A stretch of 64,000 bases of DNA from an uncultured Hyphomonas sp. (GCF_963678195.1 NZ_OY782759.1:3541961-3605960), one strand, 5' to 3'. Shown: positions 52,302-63,311, numbered from the stretch's first letter. The notes: generated from the sequence alone by a model not told the origin. Made by a program: numbers and translations.

Positions 52302-52385
52302 GCCGATGGCGAACCTGTAAGCAACTCAGCTGTTTTCTTAGCCGCGATCCTGCCATGACAAAAGCGGTGAAGGCATGGCAGCCGG

Positions 52386-53000
52386 TCAGCTATGGGCGAA
52401 AATGTCCTGATCGTCCCAGCCTGCGAGGTCCAGACGGGCGCGCATGGGCAGGAAGTCGAAGCAGGCCTGCGCCATTTCCAGCCGGCCTTCGCGGATCAGC
52501 ATGGCTTCCAGCCCTGCCTTGATCTGGTGCAGATGCAACACATCGGAGGCAGCGTACTGCATCTGAGCGTCGCTCAGTTCCTTCGTGCCCCAGTCAGAGC
52601 TCTGCTGCGCCTTGGACAGTTCCACCCCGGCCACTTCGCGGGCGACATCCTTCAGGCCATGGCGGTCTGTATAGGTGCGGGCGAGCTTCGAGGCGATCTT
52701 GGTACACCAGACCGGGGCGCAGGTGATTCCCATCCAGCGCAGCATCATGGCGATGTCATAGCGGCCATAATGGAAGATCTTTATCACTTTCGGATCGGTC
52801 AGCAGCGACTTCAGGTTCGGGCAGTCATAGTCCCGGCCGAGCTGCACCAGATGCGCTGTGCCGTCACCACTGGAAAGCTGCACCAGCGTCAGGTGGTCAC
52901 GATGGAGGTTGAGGCCCATGGCCTCGCAGTCGATGGCAACAACAGGGCCGAAATCCATGTCAGCCGGCAGGTCGCCCTTGTGAAGTGTGATCCCGTTCAT
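52386..53000 (-). CDS. ribonuclease D-like 3'-5' exonuclease
   Basis: This 204-residue DEDDy exonuclease has VAIDCEAMGL with the Asp and Glu of Exo I, FHYGRYDIAMML as Exo II, and YAASDVLHLHQI as Exo III with the catalytic Tyr. It lacks the HRDC domains of E. coli RNase D, as is usual for the short alphaproteobacterial form. It trims structured RNA 3' ends. It is the first gene of the rnd-lpt-rpoN cluster. No clear ribosome binding site is visible. Confidence 0.93.
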   Translation of the reverse strand: MNGITLHKGDLPADMDFGPVVAIDCEAMGLNLHRDHLTLVQLSSGDGTAHLVQLGRDYDCPNLKSLLTDPKVIKIFHYGRYDIAMMLRWMGITCAPVWCTKIASKLARTYTDRHGLKDVAREVAGVELSKAQQSSDWGTKELSDAQMQYAASDVLHLHQIKAGLEAMLIREGRLEMAQACFDFLPMRARLDLAGWDDQDIFAHS

Positions 53001-54831
<1,831 letters not shown>

Positions 54832-54837
54832 TCCTCT

Positions 54838-54922
54838 CCGCTCACCCCGGCGAAGGCCGGGGGCCAGTGCGGTAGGGTCACGCGCTGTGGGCGTGGATCC
54901 CGGCCTTCGCCGGCATGAGCGG
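54838..54922. repeat. long inverted repeat (REP/MITE-like) after the CoA-transferase gene
   Basis: Arms of 29 bp at 54838-54866 and 54894-54922 match at 25 positions after reverse-complementing. Each arm also contains its own short palindrome (CCGGCGAAGGCCGG and CCGGCCTTCGCCGG). Elements with CCCGGCCTTCGCCGG cores are dispersed in many alphaproteobacterial genomes. It probably ends or stabilises the upstream transcript. Confidence 0.8.
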
Positions 54923-54924
54923 AT

Positions 54925-54944
54925 AAAATGCACACATGCATTTT
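54925..54944. promoter_or_regulatory. AAAATGCA-N4-TGCATTTT operator-like palindrome
   Basis: AAAATGCA-CACA-TGCATTTT is a perfect 8-bp-arm palindrome, 3 bp after the inverted repeat and 86 bp before the LD-carboxypeptidase ATG. Its core matches the site at 53206-53219. Confidence 0.5.
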
Positions 54945-55029
54945 TTGTCCCCCTGCAACAAAGATGCGTGCATGCGGGGTGGCGAACTATGTAAGCTGGC
55001 CCGGTTTCACAGGAGGGGTGTCGCCAATC

Positions 55030-56070
55030 ATGAACCGGAGACAGATGTTGGGGGCCGCCGGTGCGATGCTGGCGCTGGGGCCGCAAGCGGTGGCGCAGGC
55101 GCAAGCGAAGACAGGCGGGCCGCCGATTCTCCTGCCACCGCGGCTGAAGGCGGGGGATACGGTCGGCCTGATCGAACCGGCCTCGGCAACCTGGGAGCCG
55201 TTCGCCATCAAGCTGATCGAGGAGGCGCTCACCAATCTCGGCCTGAAATCCAAACGGGCGCACAATATTCTGGACCGCGACGGCTATTTCGCGGGCGATG
55301 ACGAGGCCCGCGCAGGCGGCGTGAACCAGATGTTCGCCGACCCGGAGGTGAACGCCATCATGAGCGTGCGGGGCGGCTGGGGCACGGCGCGCATCCTGCC
55401 CTTTCTCGATTTCGACATGATCGGGCAGACCCCGAAAGCCCTGATCGGTTACAGCGACATCACGGCGCTGCACCTCGCCATTCATGCAAAGACAGGCCTC
55501 GTCACATTCCACGGGCCGGTTGGCATTTCCGCCTGGGGCCAGCAATCGCTGGAGACGTTCAAACCCCTGCTGTTCGATGCCGCAACGCCGGACTATGTGA
55601 ACCCGGTCGCGTCGGAAGACCGGCTGGTGCAGCGGAAATGGCGTACCCAGACGATCACGCCGGGCACGGCCCGCGGGCGGCTGCTGGGCGGGAACCTCAC
55701 CGTTATGACCGCCCTTGTCGGCACGCCCTATTTGCCCGATTTCGACGGGGCGATCCTGTTCTTCGAGGATATCGACGAAGCGGTCTACCGCATTGACCGG
55801 ATGCTGACCCAGCTCGGCCAGGCGGGCATTCTGGGGCGCGTTGCGGGGGTGATCGTCGGCAACTGTACCGATTGCAGCCAGGGCAACAGCATTGGCGGCT
55901 TCACGCTGAATGAAATCCTGACGCACCACCTGCAGCCGCTGGGCGTGCCGGCCTATTCCGGCGCCTTTATCGGCCACCTGACAGACCAGTTCACTGTACC
56001 GGAAGGCGGGCTTGTGGAGATGGATGCAGACGCAGGCAGTTTCCGCCTGCTGGAACCGGCGGTCCGCTGA
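55030..56070 (+). CDS. Tat-exported LD-carboxypeptidase (peptidase S66)
   Basis: From ATG 55030 the 346-residue protein opens with a twin-arginine signal (MNRRQMLGAAGAMLALGP), so it is exported folded. The S66 triad is visible: Ser112 in MSVRGGWGTARIL, Glu in ILFFEDIDEAVYRID, and His in AFIGHLTDQF. It removes the terminal D-Ala from murein tetrapeptides during recycling. E. coli LdcA is cytoplasmic, so periplasmic placement by Tat is notable, though found in relatives. AGGAGG lies upstream. Confidence 0.93.
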   Translation: MNRRQMLGAAGAMLALGPQAVAQAQAKTGGPPILLPPRLKAGDTVGLIEPASATWEPFAIKLIEEALTNLGLKSKRAHNILDRDGYFAGDDEARAGGVNQMFADPEVNAIMSVRGGWGTARILPFLDFDMIGQTPKALIGYSDITALHLAIHAKTGLVTFHGPVGISAWGQQSLETFKPLLFDAATPDYVNPVASEDRLVQRKWRTQTITPGTARGRLLGGNLTVMTALVGTPYLPDFDGAILFFEDIDEAVYRIDRMLTQLGQAGILGRVAGVIVGNCTDCSQGNSIGGFTLNEILTHHLQPLGVPAYSGAFIGHLTDQFTVPEGGLVEMDADAGSFRLLEPAVR

Positions 56071-56077
56071 GACCCGT

Positions 56078-56545
56078 CTAGCCGGCTGCCTTTTTAAGGG
56101 CGACCATGGCCACTTCCATCGCGTTCAGGAAATTCGACCGGTCCTGCTTGCTGAAAGGCGCCGCCCCTTTGGGGGCGCCTTCGCCGAGACCCGCCCGCAG
56201 GTCTGCATGGATGGCCCGCACGGCAATCGCATTGCCGATGGACGCATCCGTGAACGGCTTGCCATTGGGCCCCAGCACCCGTGCCCCCTTCTCCAGCGCC
56301 CGCTGGGCCAGCAGAATGTCCGCCGTGATGACGAGGCTACGCGGCCCCGCCTGCTCTGCGATCCAGTCATCGGCGGCATCGAACCCGTCCGTCACGATCT
56401 GGCGCGAGATCAGCCGATGCTCCGGAATGCGGATATAGGAATTGGCGACAATCACCACCGCCACCTCATGGCGCAGCGCCACGCGATACACCTCCTCCTT
56501 CACCGGGCAGGCATCGGCATCGACGAGAACCGTCAGCTCCGTCAC
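56078..56545 (-). CDS. YaiI/YqxD (UPF0178) family protein
   Basis: The 155-residue protein has the PIN-like family signature LTVLVDADACPVKEEVYRVA, then VTDGFDAADDWIAEQAGPRS and LVITADILLAQRALEKGA. The acidic residues suggest a metal-dependent nuclease fold, but no activity is established. GTG 56545 gives the usual N-terminus directly before VDADACPV. ATG 56587 would add 14 residues with no ribosome binding site. It lies downstream of the DUF885 gene on the same strand. Confidence 0.9.
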   Translation of the reverse strand: MTELTVLVDADACPVKEEVYRVALRHEVAVVIVANSYIRIPEHRLISRQIVTDGFDAADDWIAEQAGPRSLVITADILLAQRALEKGARVLGPNGKPFTDASIGNAIAVRAIHADLRAGLGEGAPKGAAPFSKQDRSNFLNAMEVAMVALKKAAG

Positions 56546-56604
56546 GCCCTGCCCCCATTCCGGGACAGGGCAGACGGGTTCGGGCATGATCCGGAACAGA
56601 TCAC

Positions 56605-58416
56605 CTAGAAGACCGCCTTCGGCGAGTCCTCTTCCATCATCTGCTGGCGCACCAGCGGGATGGGCGGGCCGCCATAGGACAGGAACTCGTCATGGAACGC
56701 TTTCCAGCCGGAGCGCGGATCTTCGGGGAAGTTTTTCGCCGTCCAGTCATTCCGCAGCTTACGGATCATGAGCTTGCCCATCGTGTAGTTCAGGTAAGCC
56801 GGATCATAGGTGCCGCGTGCGGCCTGCTGGGTCGCATTGCCAGCGTCCTGATAGCACTGGTTCCGGAAGAGGTCGTAGCTTTGCTCCACCGTCATGCCCT
56901 CGGCATGAAGGCCGATGGCGGAGAGATAGCGGCAATCGCGCAGCAATGCGTTGGACAATTGCCCGACATGGGTTTCCGGATCGCCATCATGCAGGCCCGC
57001 ATCATACATCATCTCTTCGGTATAATGCGCCCAGCCTTCAGCGAACGCGTAACCGACCCAGAGTTTCCCGAACACGGACTTGGCCCGGTTCGAATGCAGG
57101 AAGTTCAGGAAGTGGCCGGGCCAGACTTCGTGCACGCTGGTGAACAGAAGGTCCATCTTGCCGGGCACATAGGCGTTGCGGGTTGCCTCGTCCCAGCTCG
57201 GGTCTGGCGGCGAGATGTAATAGACTGACGGCAGGCCGAGATCATATGGCCCCGGCAGGTCGATATAGGCCGAGTTCTGACGGTTATAGGGCGGCGACTC
57301 TTCCACCTTGGCCTGCTCGGTGCCGGGAATGGTGACGATGTCGTGTGCCTCGATGAAGGCGCGCAGTTCGGGAAGCTGCTCACGTGCTTCCTCGACCGGG
57401 CCGACTTCCGGCTTGTTGGCGCCCATCTTTTGCATACAGGCGCCAAGCGTGAGGCCGGGTGCATAGGCGTCGCAAGCCTCTTTCAACGCATCCTGGTTGC
57501 GTTTCAGGTCTGCCTCGCCAATCGCCTTCAGCTCATCGAGCGGCAGGTCGACCGCCTCGGTCAGGCGCACCATGTCGGAAAACTTGTCAGCGCCCATGGC
57601 AAAGCCGTCCGGCGTGGCCGGGACAGAGCCGATATAGTCAGACAGGTGCTGCATCGCGGTGGAGGCCGCCGCAGTTGCCTCATCGAACTCTGCCTGCAAT
57701 TCCGGATTGTCGACGCCGGCAAAGGCCTCTTTCGCATCGCCCGTATAATAGTCTGCAAATCCGCTGAAGCCGGCCTGCCCGTATTTCAGGAAAGTCTCCG
57801 GCAGCGGCAGCTGCAGGTTCGCCTCGATCTGAGCGGCAGCAGCCGGAACATTCTTCGCATATTTGATGAAGGCTTTCATCCGCGTCTCGGCATCGGCATA
57901 GGGCCGCGCGATGTAGACGTTCGGATCCAGCACGCCGACATAATAGTCAGGATTGTGATGCGGCCGGTCAGCCTCTTCCAGCCAGAACAGCTCGCCCTGC
58001 ATGACGTGGATCAGATAGTCGCGCTCGAATTTCTGTTCGTCGCTGAGGCCGGCCGGATCCAGCGCCTGCGCCTCTGCGATTGCGGCTTTGCGCATGTCGA
58101 TCTGCGCTTTCAGGCCCGCTTCGCTGAAGTCCGGCAGTTCGCCATCGAATTCATGGCGGCCCTGATAGACCGCAAAATGCGGGTTGAGCTGGAAATAGGT
58201 TTCCAGGAAGGGCGAGAGGAATGCACCCCATTCGGTGCTGGTGTCGATTGCCATTGGATCGGCGGGGGCTTCAGCAACCGGCGCAGCCTTTTCTGGCGCG
58301 GCCGTTTCTGGCGTTACGGCTTCGGGCGCAGTTTCCGGTTCCGCCGCGGGGTGGGCACAGCCCGTTGCCGTTAATGCGACCAGAGAGGCCGCCATCATCA
58401 ATCCACGAATTTTCAT
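56605..58416 (-). CDS. DUF885-family lipoprotein (M3-like zinc peptidase fold)
   Basis: This 603-residue precursor has a signal ending in TATGC, so it is probably lipidated. An Ala/Pro/Glu-rich linker follows (residues about 22-55), then a DUF885 domain. The likely metal site is HEVWPGH near residue 426 and the downstream EGWAHYTEEMM, as in thermolysin-like HExxH relatives with an inserted PG. The family is thought to be peptidases of unknown substrate. ATG 58416 follows GAGGA. Confidence 0.88.
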   Translation of the reverse strand: MKIRGLMMAASLVALTATGCAHPAAEPETAPEAVTPETAAPEKAAPVAEAPADPMAIDTSTEWGAFLSPFLETYFQLNPHFAVYQGRHEFDGELPDFSEAGLKAQIDMRKAAIAEAQALDPAGLSDEQKFERDYLIHVMQGELFWLEEADRPHHNPDYYVGVLDPNVYIARPYADAETRMKAFIKYAKNVPAAAAQIEANLQLPLPETFLKYGQAGFSGFADYYTGDAKEAFAGVDNPELQAEFDEATAAASTAMQHLSDYIGSVPATPDGFAMGADKFSDMVRLTEAVDLPLDELKAIGEADLKRNQDALKEACDAYAPGLTLGACMQKMGANKPEVGPVEEAREQLPELRAFIEAHDIVTIPGTEQAKVEESPPYNRQNSAYIDLPGPYDLGLPSVYYISPPDPSWDEATRNAYVPGKMDLLFTSVHEVWPGHFLNFLHSNRAKSVFGKLWVGYAFAEGWAHYTEEMMYDAGLHDGDPETHVGQLSNALLRDCRYLSAIGLHAEGMTVEQSYDLFRNQCYQDAGNATQQAARGTYDPAYLNYTMGKLMIRKLRNDWTAKNFPEDPRSGWKAFHDEFLSYGGPPIPLVRQQMMEEDSPKAVF

Positions 58417-58520
58417 TGGAGAGTCCTCATCATCACTGCGCACCGCGCAAGCTTTGTTACAGGCTTACACATACGCACCAGCTGCCGCCAGTCGGCATCT
58501 GCGGTTGACGCCCCACCCGG

Positions 58521-59690
58521 TCAGACCATGCCGCCGTCCGTTGGCAGGCCGAACAGGATGCGGCCAGTGAGTTCCCAGGTGGCGGGGGCGGTGATGATGT
58601 GCTGGGTCATGGCCTGCGCGTCCCGGAACTGGCGCTGGAGGGGCGAGGTTTCGAACAGGGCCGCGCCGCCGCCGAGTTCATACAGGCTGCGGCAGATGTC
58701 CGCGCCGGTGCGGGTGACATGCGTGCAGGCAAGGCGGAGGTCCGCGCGGGCCTCCATGGGAATTTCGTCAGCCGTCTGCGCAATCTCCCACACCCGGTCG
58801 ATCTCGGCGAAGAGCAGCGCCCGCGCCGCGCGCCAGCTGGCCTCGGCCTGCGCATAGGCGGACTGGATGGTCTGGCGTTCGGCCAGCGTCTTGGCAGAGC
58901 CCTGGTTCTTCTTCGCCATGGCCAGCGCGTGGAAATTATCGAGGCTGCCCCGGGCATTGCCGAGCGCCGCGGCGCAGACGCCGAGCGAGAGAAAACCAAA
59001 GGCAGGAAACTTGTAGAGCGGACCGGTCTCCCGCGGATTGCCCTCCGCGAGGCGCACGCAGCGGCCTTCCGGCACGAAAATGTCTGTCACTTCAAAGTCG
59101 CCGGAGCCTGTGCCCTTCAGGCCCATGACATGCCAGGTGTCCAGCAGCGCCGCCTCGGCCGCCGGGAAGACGGCCATCAGCGTTTCCGGCGCGCCACTCG
59201 GCAGGCGCCGCATCTCCCCATTTTCCCAGACCGTGCAGCCACCGCCGAGCCACACGCTGTTGGCGGAGCCGGAGCCCCATTGCCAGCGCCCGGTGACGCG
59301 GTAGCCCCCCTCTTCCGCAACCGCCCGGCCCATCGGCGCGAACACGCCGCCGGTGATGACATGCGGATCGTCGAAAATGGCCTCGGCCTCCTCCGGCGCC
59401 ATATAGGCGGCATTCAGCGCGGATGTGTTCGCGATCATGCAGCACCAGCCCGCACTGGCATTCGCGGTCGACAGCGTCTCGACCGTTTCAACGAAGGTGC
59501 GGGGGCTGGCCTCCAGCCCGCCGAAACGACGCGGCGTGACGAGGCGGAAGACGCCCGCCTCCGCCATGGTGCGCGCCAGGTCTGCCGGCAGGCGGCGGAC
59601 CTCGTCCATTTCGTTTGCACGCGCAGCAAGTTCCGGCAGCAGGGCCTTCGCGGCGGCGACCGGATCTGTCGGGTCTGTCTTCTGGCTCAT
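58521..59690 (-). CDS. acyl-CoA dehydrogenase/flavin monooxygenase-family protein
   Basis: The 389-residue protein has the acyl-CoA dehydrogenase fold. VTPRRFGGLEASPRTFVETV, YRVTGRWQWGSGSANSVWLGGG and DTWHVMGLKGTGSGDFEVTD resemble the HsaA/DszC branch, which are two-component flavin-dependent monooxygenases, more than fatty-acyl dehydrogenases. No catalytic Glu is obvious by eye. No flavin reductase lies nearby, so the reaction is open. GGGGAG precedes the ATG. Confidence 0.85.
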   Translation of the reverse strand: MSQKTDPTDPVAAAKALLPELAARANEMDEVRRLPADLARTMAEAGVFRLVTPRRFGGLEASPRTFVETVETLSTANASAGWCCMIANTSALNAAYMAPEEAEAIFDDPHVITGGVFAPMGRAVAEEGGYRVTGRWQWGSGSANSVWLGGGCTVWENGEMRRLPSGAPETLMAVFPAAEAALLDTWHVMGLKGTGSGDFEVTDIFVPEGRCVRLAEGNPRETGPLYKFPAFGFLSLGVCAAALGNARGSLDNFHALAMAKKNQGSAKTLAERQTIQSAYAQAEASWRAARALLFAEIDRVWEIAQTADEIPMEARADLRLACTHVTRTGADICRSLYELGGGAALFETSPLQRQFRDAQAMTQHIITAPATWELTGRILFGLPTDGGMV

Positions 59691-59747
59691 ACGCTCCCCT
59701 CGTGTTTTTTCTTTATGGTGCGATCTTCCGGAATGTCGCCGGCGGGA

Positions 59748-60641
59748 TCAACGGTAGACTTTTGGTTTCTTCTTCTGGAAGCGCACACCGGCCCGGGCGA
59801 GGCGGGCGTGCTGGGCGGGGCCGGCGAGTTCATAGGTCCGCTCCCGGAGAAATTCCATCAGGCCGCGCCGCTTGCCAGCGGCGGCGAGATCGTCCGGCGA
59901 CAGCGTCTGCCCGATCTCGACGCGCAGCGACTTGCCCATGCGCCGGCGCACTTCGCGGAAGACGAGCGCGAGGCGCAACTCCAGCGACAAATGGCTGGCC
60001 ATCTGAAACAGGCGCGAATTCTGGCCGTCGAAGAAGACCGGGGTGACCGAGGCGTTGCCATGCGTGATGAGCTTTGCCGTGAAGGGCTTCCACTCATCGT
60101 CCACCGCCGTGCGGTCGAACGGGCGCGGCGTGGTGGAGACTCCGCCCGAGGGAAAGACGATCACGCAGCCGCCACCCTTGATATGCTCCAACGCCGCCTT
60201 GCGCATGGCGACATTGGCGGCCATCGCCTCGCGCGTGCCGGAAAAGTCGACGCGCAACAGATAGTCCCGCGCCTCTGGCACACCATCGAGCGCGGAGTTT
60301 GTCAGCACCCGGAAATACGGCCGCCGCAGACTCACCAGCCAGCAGATGACCAGCCCGTCCAGCACACCGAAAGGATGGTTCGCCACCACGACCAGCGGGC
60401 CCTCCTTTGGAATTTCAGCAAGGCGCGACGCGGATAACTGGACATCGAGATCCAGCAGGCGGATCGCCGCCTCGAAGAAAGGCACTTCATTGGCGAGGTG
60501 GTCGCGGTAGTGCTCGTAGAGTTTCTTCAGGCGCGGCTGGCCCGAAAACCGCTCCACCATGCGCACCAGATGACGCTTTACCGGGTCCTCAAAGTAGGAC
60601 GCGTAGGAGAGTTCCGGAGAAGGCGCTTCGGCGGGAATCAT
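59748..60641 (-). CDS. lysophospholipid acyltransferase-family protein
   Basis: The 297-residue protein carries the acyltransferase block VVVANHPFGVLDGLVICWLV with the catalytic His and Asp, and the acceptor block GCVIVFPSGGVSTT in place of the usual FPEG. It resembles hemolysin-like or ornithine-lipid acyltransferases (OlsA/OlsB side) rather than PlsC. It acts at the inner membrane on an acylated lipid. It is third in line after metA and the VOC gene, with short gaps. Confidence 0.87.
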   Translation of the reverse strand: MIPAEAPSPELSYASYFEDPVKRHLVRMVERFSGQPRLKKLYEHYRDHLANEVPFFEAAIRLLDLDVQLSASRLAEIPKEGPLVVVANHPFGVLDGLVICWLVSLRRPYFRVLTNSALDGVPEARDYLLRVDFSGTREAMAANVAMRKAALEHIKGGGCVIVFPSGGVSTTPRPFDRTAVDDEWKPFTAKLITHGNASVTPVFFDGQNSRLFQMASHLSLELRLALVFREVRRRMGKSLRVEIGQTLSPDDLAAAGKRRGLMEFLRERTYELAGPAQHARLARAGVRFQKKKPKVYR

Positions 60642-60658
60642 CGCCCTGTTCTACGATG

Positions 60659-61054
60659 TCACAGCAATTCCGAGAAGCGGAGAAGATAACCGTCCGGATC
60701 CTGCACCACACACTGGCGCACGCGGATGGGTTCATCGTCGCGCAGATAGGTCTTCTCTTCGAGGGGCTGCATCAGCGGTGCCCCGGCGGCGAGGGCGGCC
60801 TCGCAAAGGGCCGCGGCATTCTCCACGGCAATCTGGAAATTGACGCCCCGGCCATAAGGCGCGGCCAGCGGCCCGGCGAGCCAGGTGCGCCCGACGGGTT
60901 CCTCCAGCATCAGTTCAGCCCCGCCCCTCTCAATATAGGCGAAGCATTCCGCCGGGCGTTGGTAGACGACGGAAAAGCCGAGCGCACCGCAATAGAAATC
61001 GAGGCTGCGCGCAAGATCGCTGACATAGAGTTCAGGGACGAGCGCGGCGGCCAT
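60659..61054 (-). CDS. VOC-superfamily (glyoxalase/bleomycin resistance) protein
   Basis: This 131-residue double betaalphabetabetabeta protein has LVPELYVSDLARSLDFYCGA, the first half of the VOC fold, and VRQCVVQDPDGYLLRFSELL, whose Glu is usually a metal ligand. Members include glyoxalase I, dioxygenases and antibiotic-binding proteins. This one lacks specific hallmarks. It begins 4 bp after the metA stop, with GGGAGGGGG in front, so it should share the riboswitch-controlled transcript. Confidence 0.88.
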   Translation of the reverse strand: MAAALVPELYVSDLARSLDFYCGALGFSVVYQRPAECFAYIERGGAELMLEEPVGRTWLAGPLAAPYGRGVNFQIAVENAAALCEAALAAGAPLMQPLEEKTYLRDDEPIRVRQCVVQDPDGYLLRFSELL

Positions 61055-61058
61055 CGCC

Positions 61059-61979
61059 CTACCCCCTCCCGATCTCGGCGAGATCGTAGGGCGTGGACTG
61101 ATAGACCTGGTTTATCCAGTTGCCGAACAGGAGGTGCGCGTGGCTGCGCCAGCGGTTGAGCGGCTTGCGGGCCGGATCATCATCCGGGAAGTAATTGTGC
61201 GGGATGGCGATGTCGCTGCCGGCGGCCACGTCGCGCTCATACTCTTCCTTCAGGGAGAACGAGTCATACTCCACATGGTTGAACATGAAGACGCTGCGGC
61301 TGGGCGCATGTTCCAGCAGGCTTGGCCCCGTCGCCGGGCAGTCGACCAGGAGGTCCAGTTCCGGCCGGGCGAGCACGTCTTCGGCGTGCACCTCGGTCCA
61401 GCGGGACACCGGGATCAGGAAGTCGTCCGAAAAGCCGTTCAGATAGGGCGAAGCCGGGGCGAGGTTGCGCTGGCGGTAGATGCCGAAAGCCTTCTTCGCC
61501 AGCTGGTATTTCGGCAGCTTGTGGAAGTGCCAGGCCGCCGCCATCGCGCCCCAGCAGATGAACAGGTTCGAATGCACATTCGTCCGGGTCCAGTCGAAGA
61601 TGCGGGTCAGTTCGTCCCAATAGGTGACGTCCTCGAAGTCCAGCTGTTCGACCGGCGCACCAGTAACGATGAAGCCGTCAAACTTGCGATCCGCCACGTC
61701 TTCCCAGGTGTTGTAGAAGCTGATCAGGTGATCCTGCGAGGTATTCTTCGGCGTGTGATTGCCGATACGGATCAGCGACAATTCCACCTGCAGCGGCGAG
61801 GCACCGAGCAGGCGCGCGATCTGCGTCTCGGTGCGGATCTTGTTCGGCATCAGGTTCAGCAGGCCAATCTGCAGCGGGCGGATATCCTGGCGGGCGGCTT
61901 CGGATTCCTGCATCACCGCAACGCCCTCTTTCAGGAGGGTTTCACGGGCAGGCAGGGCGTCCGGAATCTTGATCGGCAC
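61059..61979 (-). CDS. metA: homoserine O-acyltransferase MetA (predicted acetyl-CoA-specific)
   Basis: The 306-residue MetA acylates homoserine in methionine synthesis. The nucleophile is Cys142 in [13 protein letters not shown], and [16 protein letters not shown] is the family opening. Residue 111 is Glu ([12 protein letters not shown]). From published work, Glu at this place marks acetyl-CoA enzymes such as Bacillus cereus MetA and Gly marks succinyl-CoA enzymes, so the product is probably O-acetylhomoserine. The start is GTG at 61979. A SAM-II riboswitch lies 93 bp upstream. Confidence 0.95.
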   Translation of the reverse strand: MPIKIPDALPARETLLKEGVAVMQESEAARQDIRPLQIGLLNLMPNKIRTETQIARLLGASPLQVELSLIRIGNHTPKNTSQDHLISFYNTWEDVADRKFDGFIVTGAPVEQLDFEDVTYWDELTRIFDWTRTNVHSNLFICWGAMAAAWHFHKLPKYQLAKKAFGIYRQRNLAPASPYLNGFSDDFLIPVSRWTEVHAEDVLARPELDLLVDCPATGPSLLEHAPSRSVFMFNHVEYDSFSLKEEYERDVAAGSDIAIPHNYFPDDDPARKPLNRWRSHAHLLFGNWINQVYQSTPYDLAEIGRG

Positions 61980-62071
61980 GGGGCAACACTCTCGACTTGT
62001 CAGCCAGCTTCAGACTTGAAAACAAGGGAAAAAGGGAGCGCGGGGTGAAATGGTCTTCCTGCGCGCGGCCC

Positions 62072-62122
62072 TTTTAGCGACTTGTTTTACGTGGCTGCAA
62101 GCCGGCCGGCCAAATCACCACG
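62072..62122 (-). promoter_or_regulatory. SAM-II riboswitch (metA leader)
   Basis: Read on the minus strand, the element runs from CGTGGTGATTTG through CCGGC and CTTGCAGCCACGTAAAACA to AGTCGCTAAAA. The order and invariant stretches match the SAM-II class, an H-type pseudoknot that binds S-adenosylmethionine and hides the ribosome binding site. It lies 93 bp before the GTG of metA, as expected. High SAM should lower MetA synthesis. Confidence 0.93.
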
Positions 62123-62185
62123 AACAGCGCATGTAGCGCCGCAAATGCCAGCGGGCAAGGCCTGCATTGCGCTGGCAAAGCAGGC

Positions 62186-62803
62186 ATGGTCTATATGCGC
62201 CCCGTGACCTCCATCCTCCTGATCAACGGCCACCAGCCTTTCCCGACATCGCCGGGACGGCTGAACCGGGCTTTCTGCGACCGTGCAAAGGCGCATTTCG
62301 AAGCACGCGGTGCCACCGTGCGAGAAGTCCGGACCGCTGAGCCGTGGGACACAGACCTTGAGGTGGACAACCAGCTCTGGGCAGACCTCATCCTCATGCA
62401 GTTCCCGCTAAACTCGATGGGCTTGCCCTGGTCACTGAAACGCTATCTCGACGAAGTTTATACCGCGGGCATGGATGGGCGCCTTGCCCGGGGGGATGGA
62501 CGGAGCCGGAAAGACCCCACACGGCAATACGGCTCCGGCGGAAAACTCCAGGGCAAACGCTACATGTTGTCGGTGACGATGAATGCGCCCCGCACCGCGT
62601 TCGATGATCCGGCCCAAAACCTGTTCGCAGGCCGCAGCCTCGATGATTTGCTGGCCCCGGTACACATCAATTTTGCTTTCTTCGCCCTGACGCCTTTGCC
62701 CACCTTCGCCGCGCACGATGTCAGCAAGGCCCCTCAGATCGAAGCCGATCTCGACCGGTTCGATACGCACCTGCAGGCGCACGCATCAGACTTCGGATCT
62801 TAA
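62186..62803 (+). CDS. MdaB-like NAD(P)H:quinone reductase (flavodoxin fold)
   Basis: The 205-residue protein has ILLINGHQPFPTSPGRLNRA at the flavin-binding start, and MQFPLNSMGLPWSLKRYLDE followed by VYTAGM, the FAD/quinone-site wording of MdaB. It makes two-electron quinone reductions that avoid semiquinones, an antioxidant role. It is divergent from metA, and the riboswitch lies in the shared region. The first ATG (62186) or the nearby second ATG (62195) could be the start. Confidence 0.9.
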   Translation: MVYMRPVTSILLINGHQPFPTSPGRLNRAFCDRAKAHFEARGATVREVRTAEPWDTDLEVDNQLWADLILMQFPLNSMGLPWSLKRYLDEVYTAGMDGRLARGDGRSRKDPTRQYGSGGKLQGKRYMLSVTMNAPRTAFDDPAQNLFAGRSLDDLLAPVHINFAFFALTPLPTFAAHDVSKAPQIEADLDRFDTHLQAHASDFGS

Positions 62804-62807
62804 AGTC

Positions 62808-63260
62808 CTAGCCCAGCGGATGCACGAGATGCGGCAGGGTCCGGCCCGGAATGGAGCCGGATTTGGCCGTGCCGCTGCGCACGGCGCCGAGGCCTTCATA
62901 AAAGGCGGCGGCGTCCGGGTCTGAATCGATCAGCAAATTCTTCGCGCCGTTATCCCGCGCGACCCGGCAGGCCCAGACATAGAGCAGCTTGCCCGTCCCC
63001 TCCCCCAGCCGGTCAGGCTCCACGAACAGCTTTTCAAGCACGGCATCCTCGCCCTGTTTCGACAGCTGCACGAGCCCCGCAATGCCGCGCTTGTCCTCGG
63101 CCAGCATGATTGCATCTTCGGCCAGATCTTCCGGCGTAACGGTCAACTCGCCCTCAAAGGCTTTCAGCATGTCCTCGGAATAGCCCCAATGCGCCTTGGA
63201 CCGCAGGCAGAGGCCGGAGAGGGCGGCGAGTTCGCCGGATTTCGGTTCACGCAGAATCAT
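62808..63260 (-). CDS. GNAT-family N-acetyltransferase
   Basis: From ATG 63260 (GAGG at 6 nt) the protein has 150 residues. The acetyl-CoA-binding region is LEKLFVEPDRLGEGTGKLLY (motif A with a GxGxG variant), and LLIDSDPDAAAFYEGLGAVR forms the C-terminal strand. The acceptor is unknown. It converges with the mdaB-like gene, separated by 4 bp, and is divergent from the polymerase. The longer frame to 63422 has no family sequence. Confidence 0.88.
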   Translation of the reverse strand: MILREPKSGELAALSGLCLRSKAHWGYSEDMLKAFEGELTVTPEDLAEDAIMLAEDKRGIAGLVQLSKQGEDAVLEKLFVEPDRLGEGTGKLLYVWACRVARDNGAKNLLIDSDPDAAAFYEGLGAVRSGTAKSGSIPGRTLPHLVHPLG

Positions 63261-63311
63261 GGGGAGCCTCGCTTCCAAATAAACTGGCCGCTTGACTCCG
63301 GCACACAAAAT

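Noticed and set aside
58599-60437. 612-codon plus-strand frame opposite the acyl-CoA dehydrogenase and acyltransferase genes
   Set aside because: It crosses a gene boundary, is Arg/Ala-rich and shows no motif.
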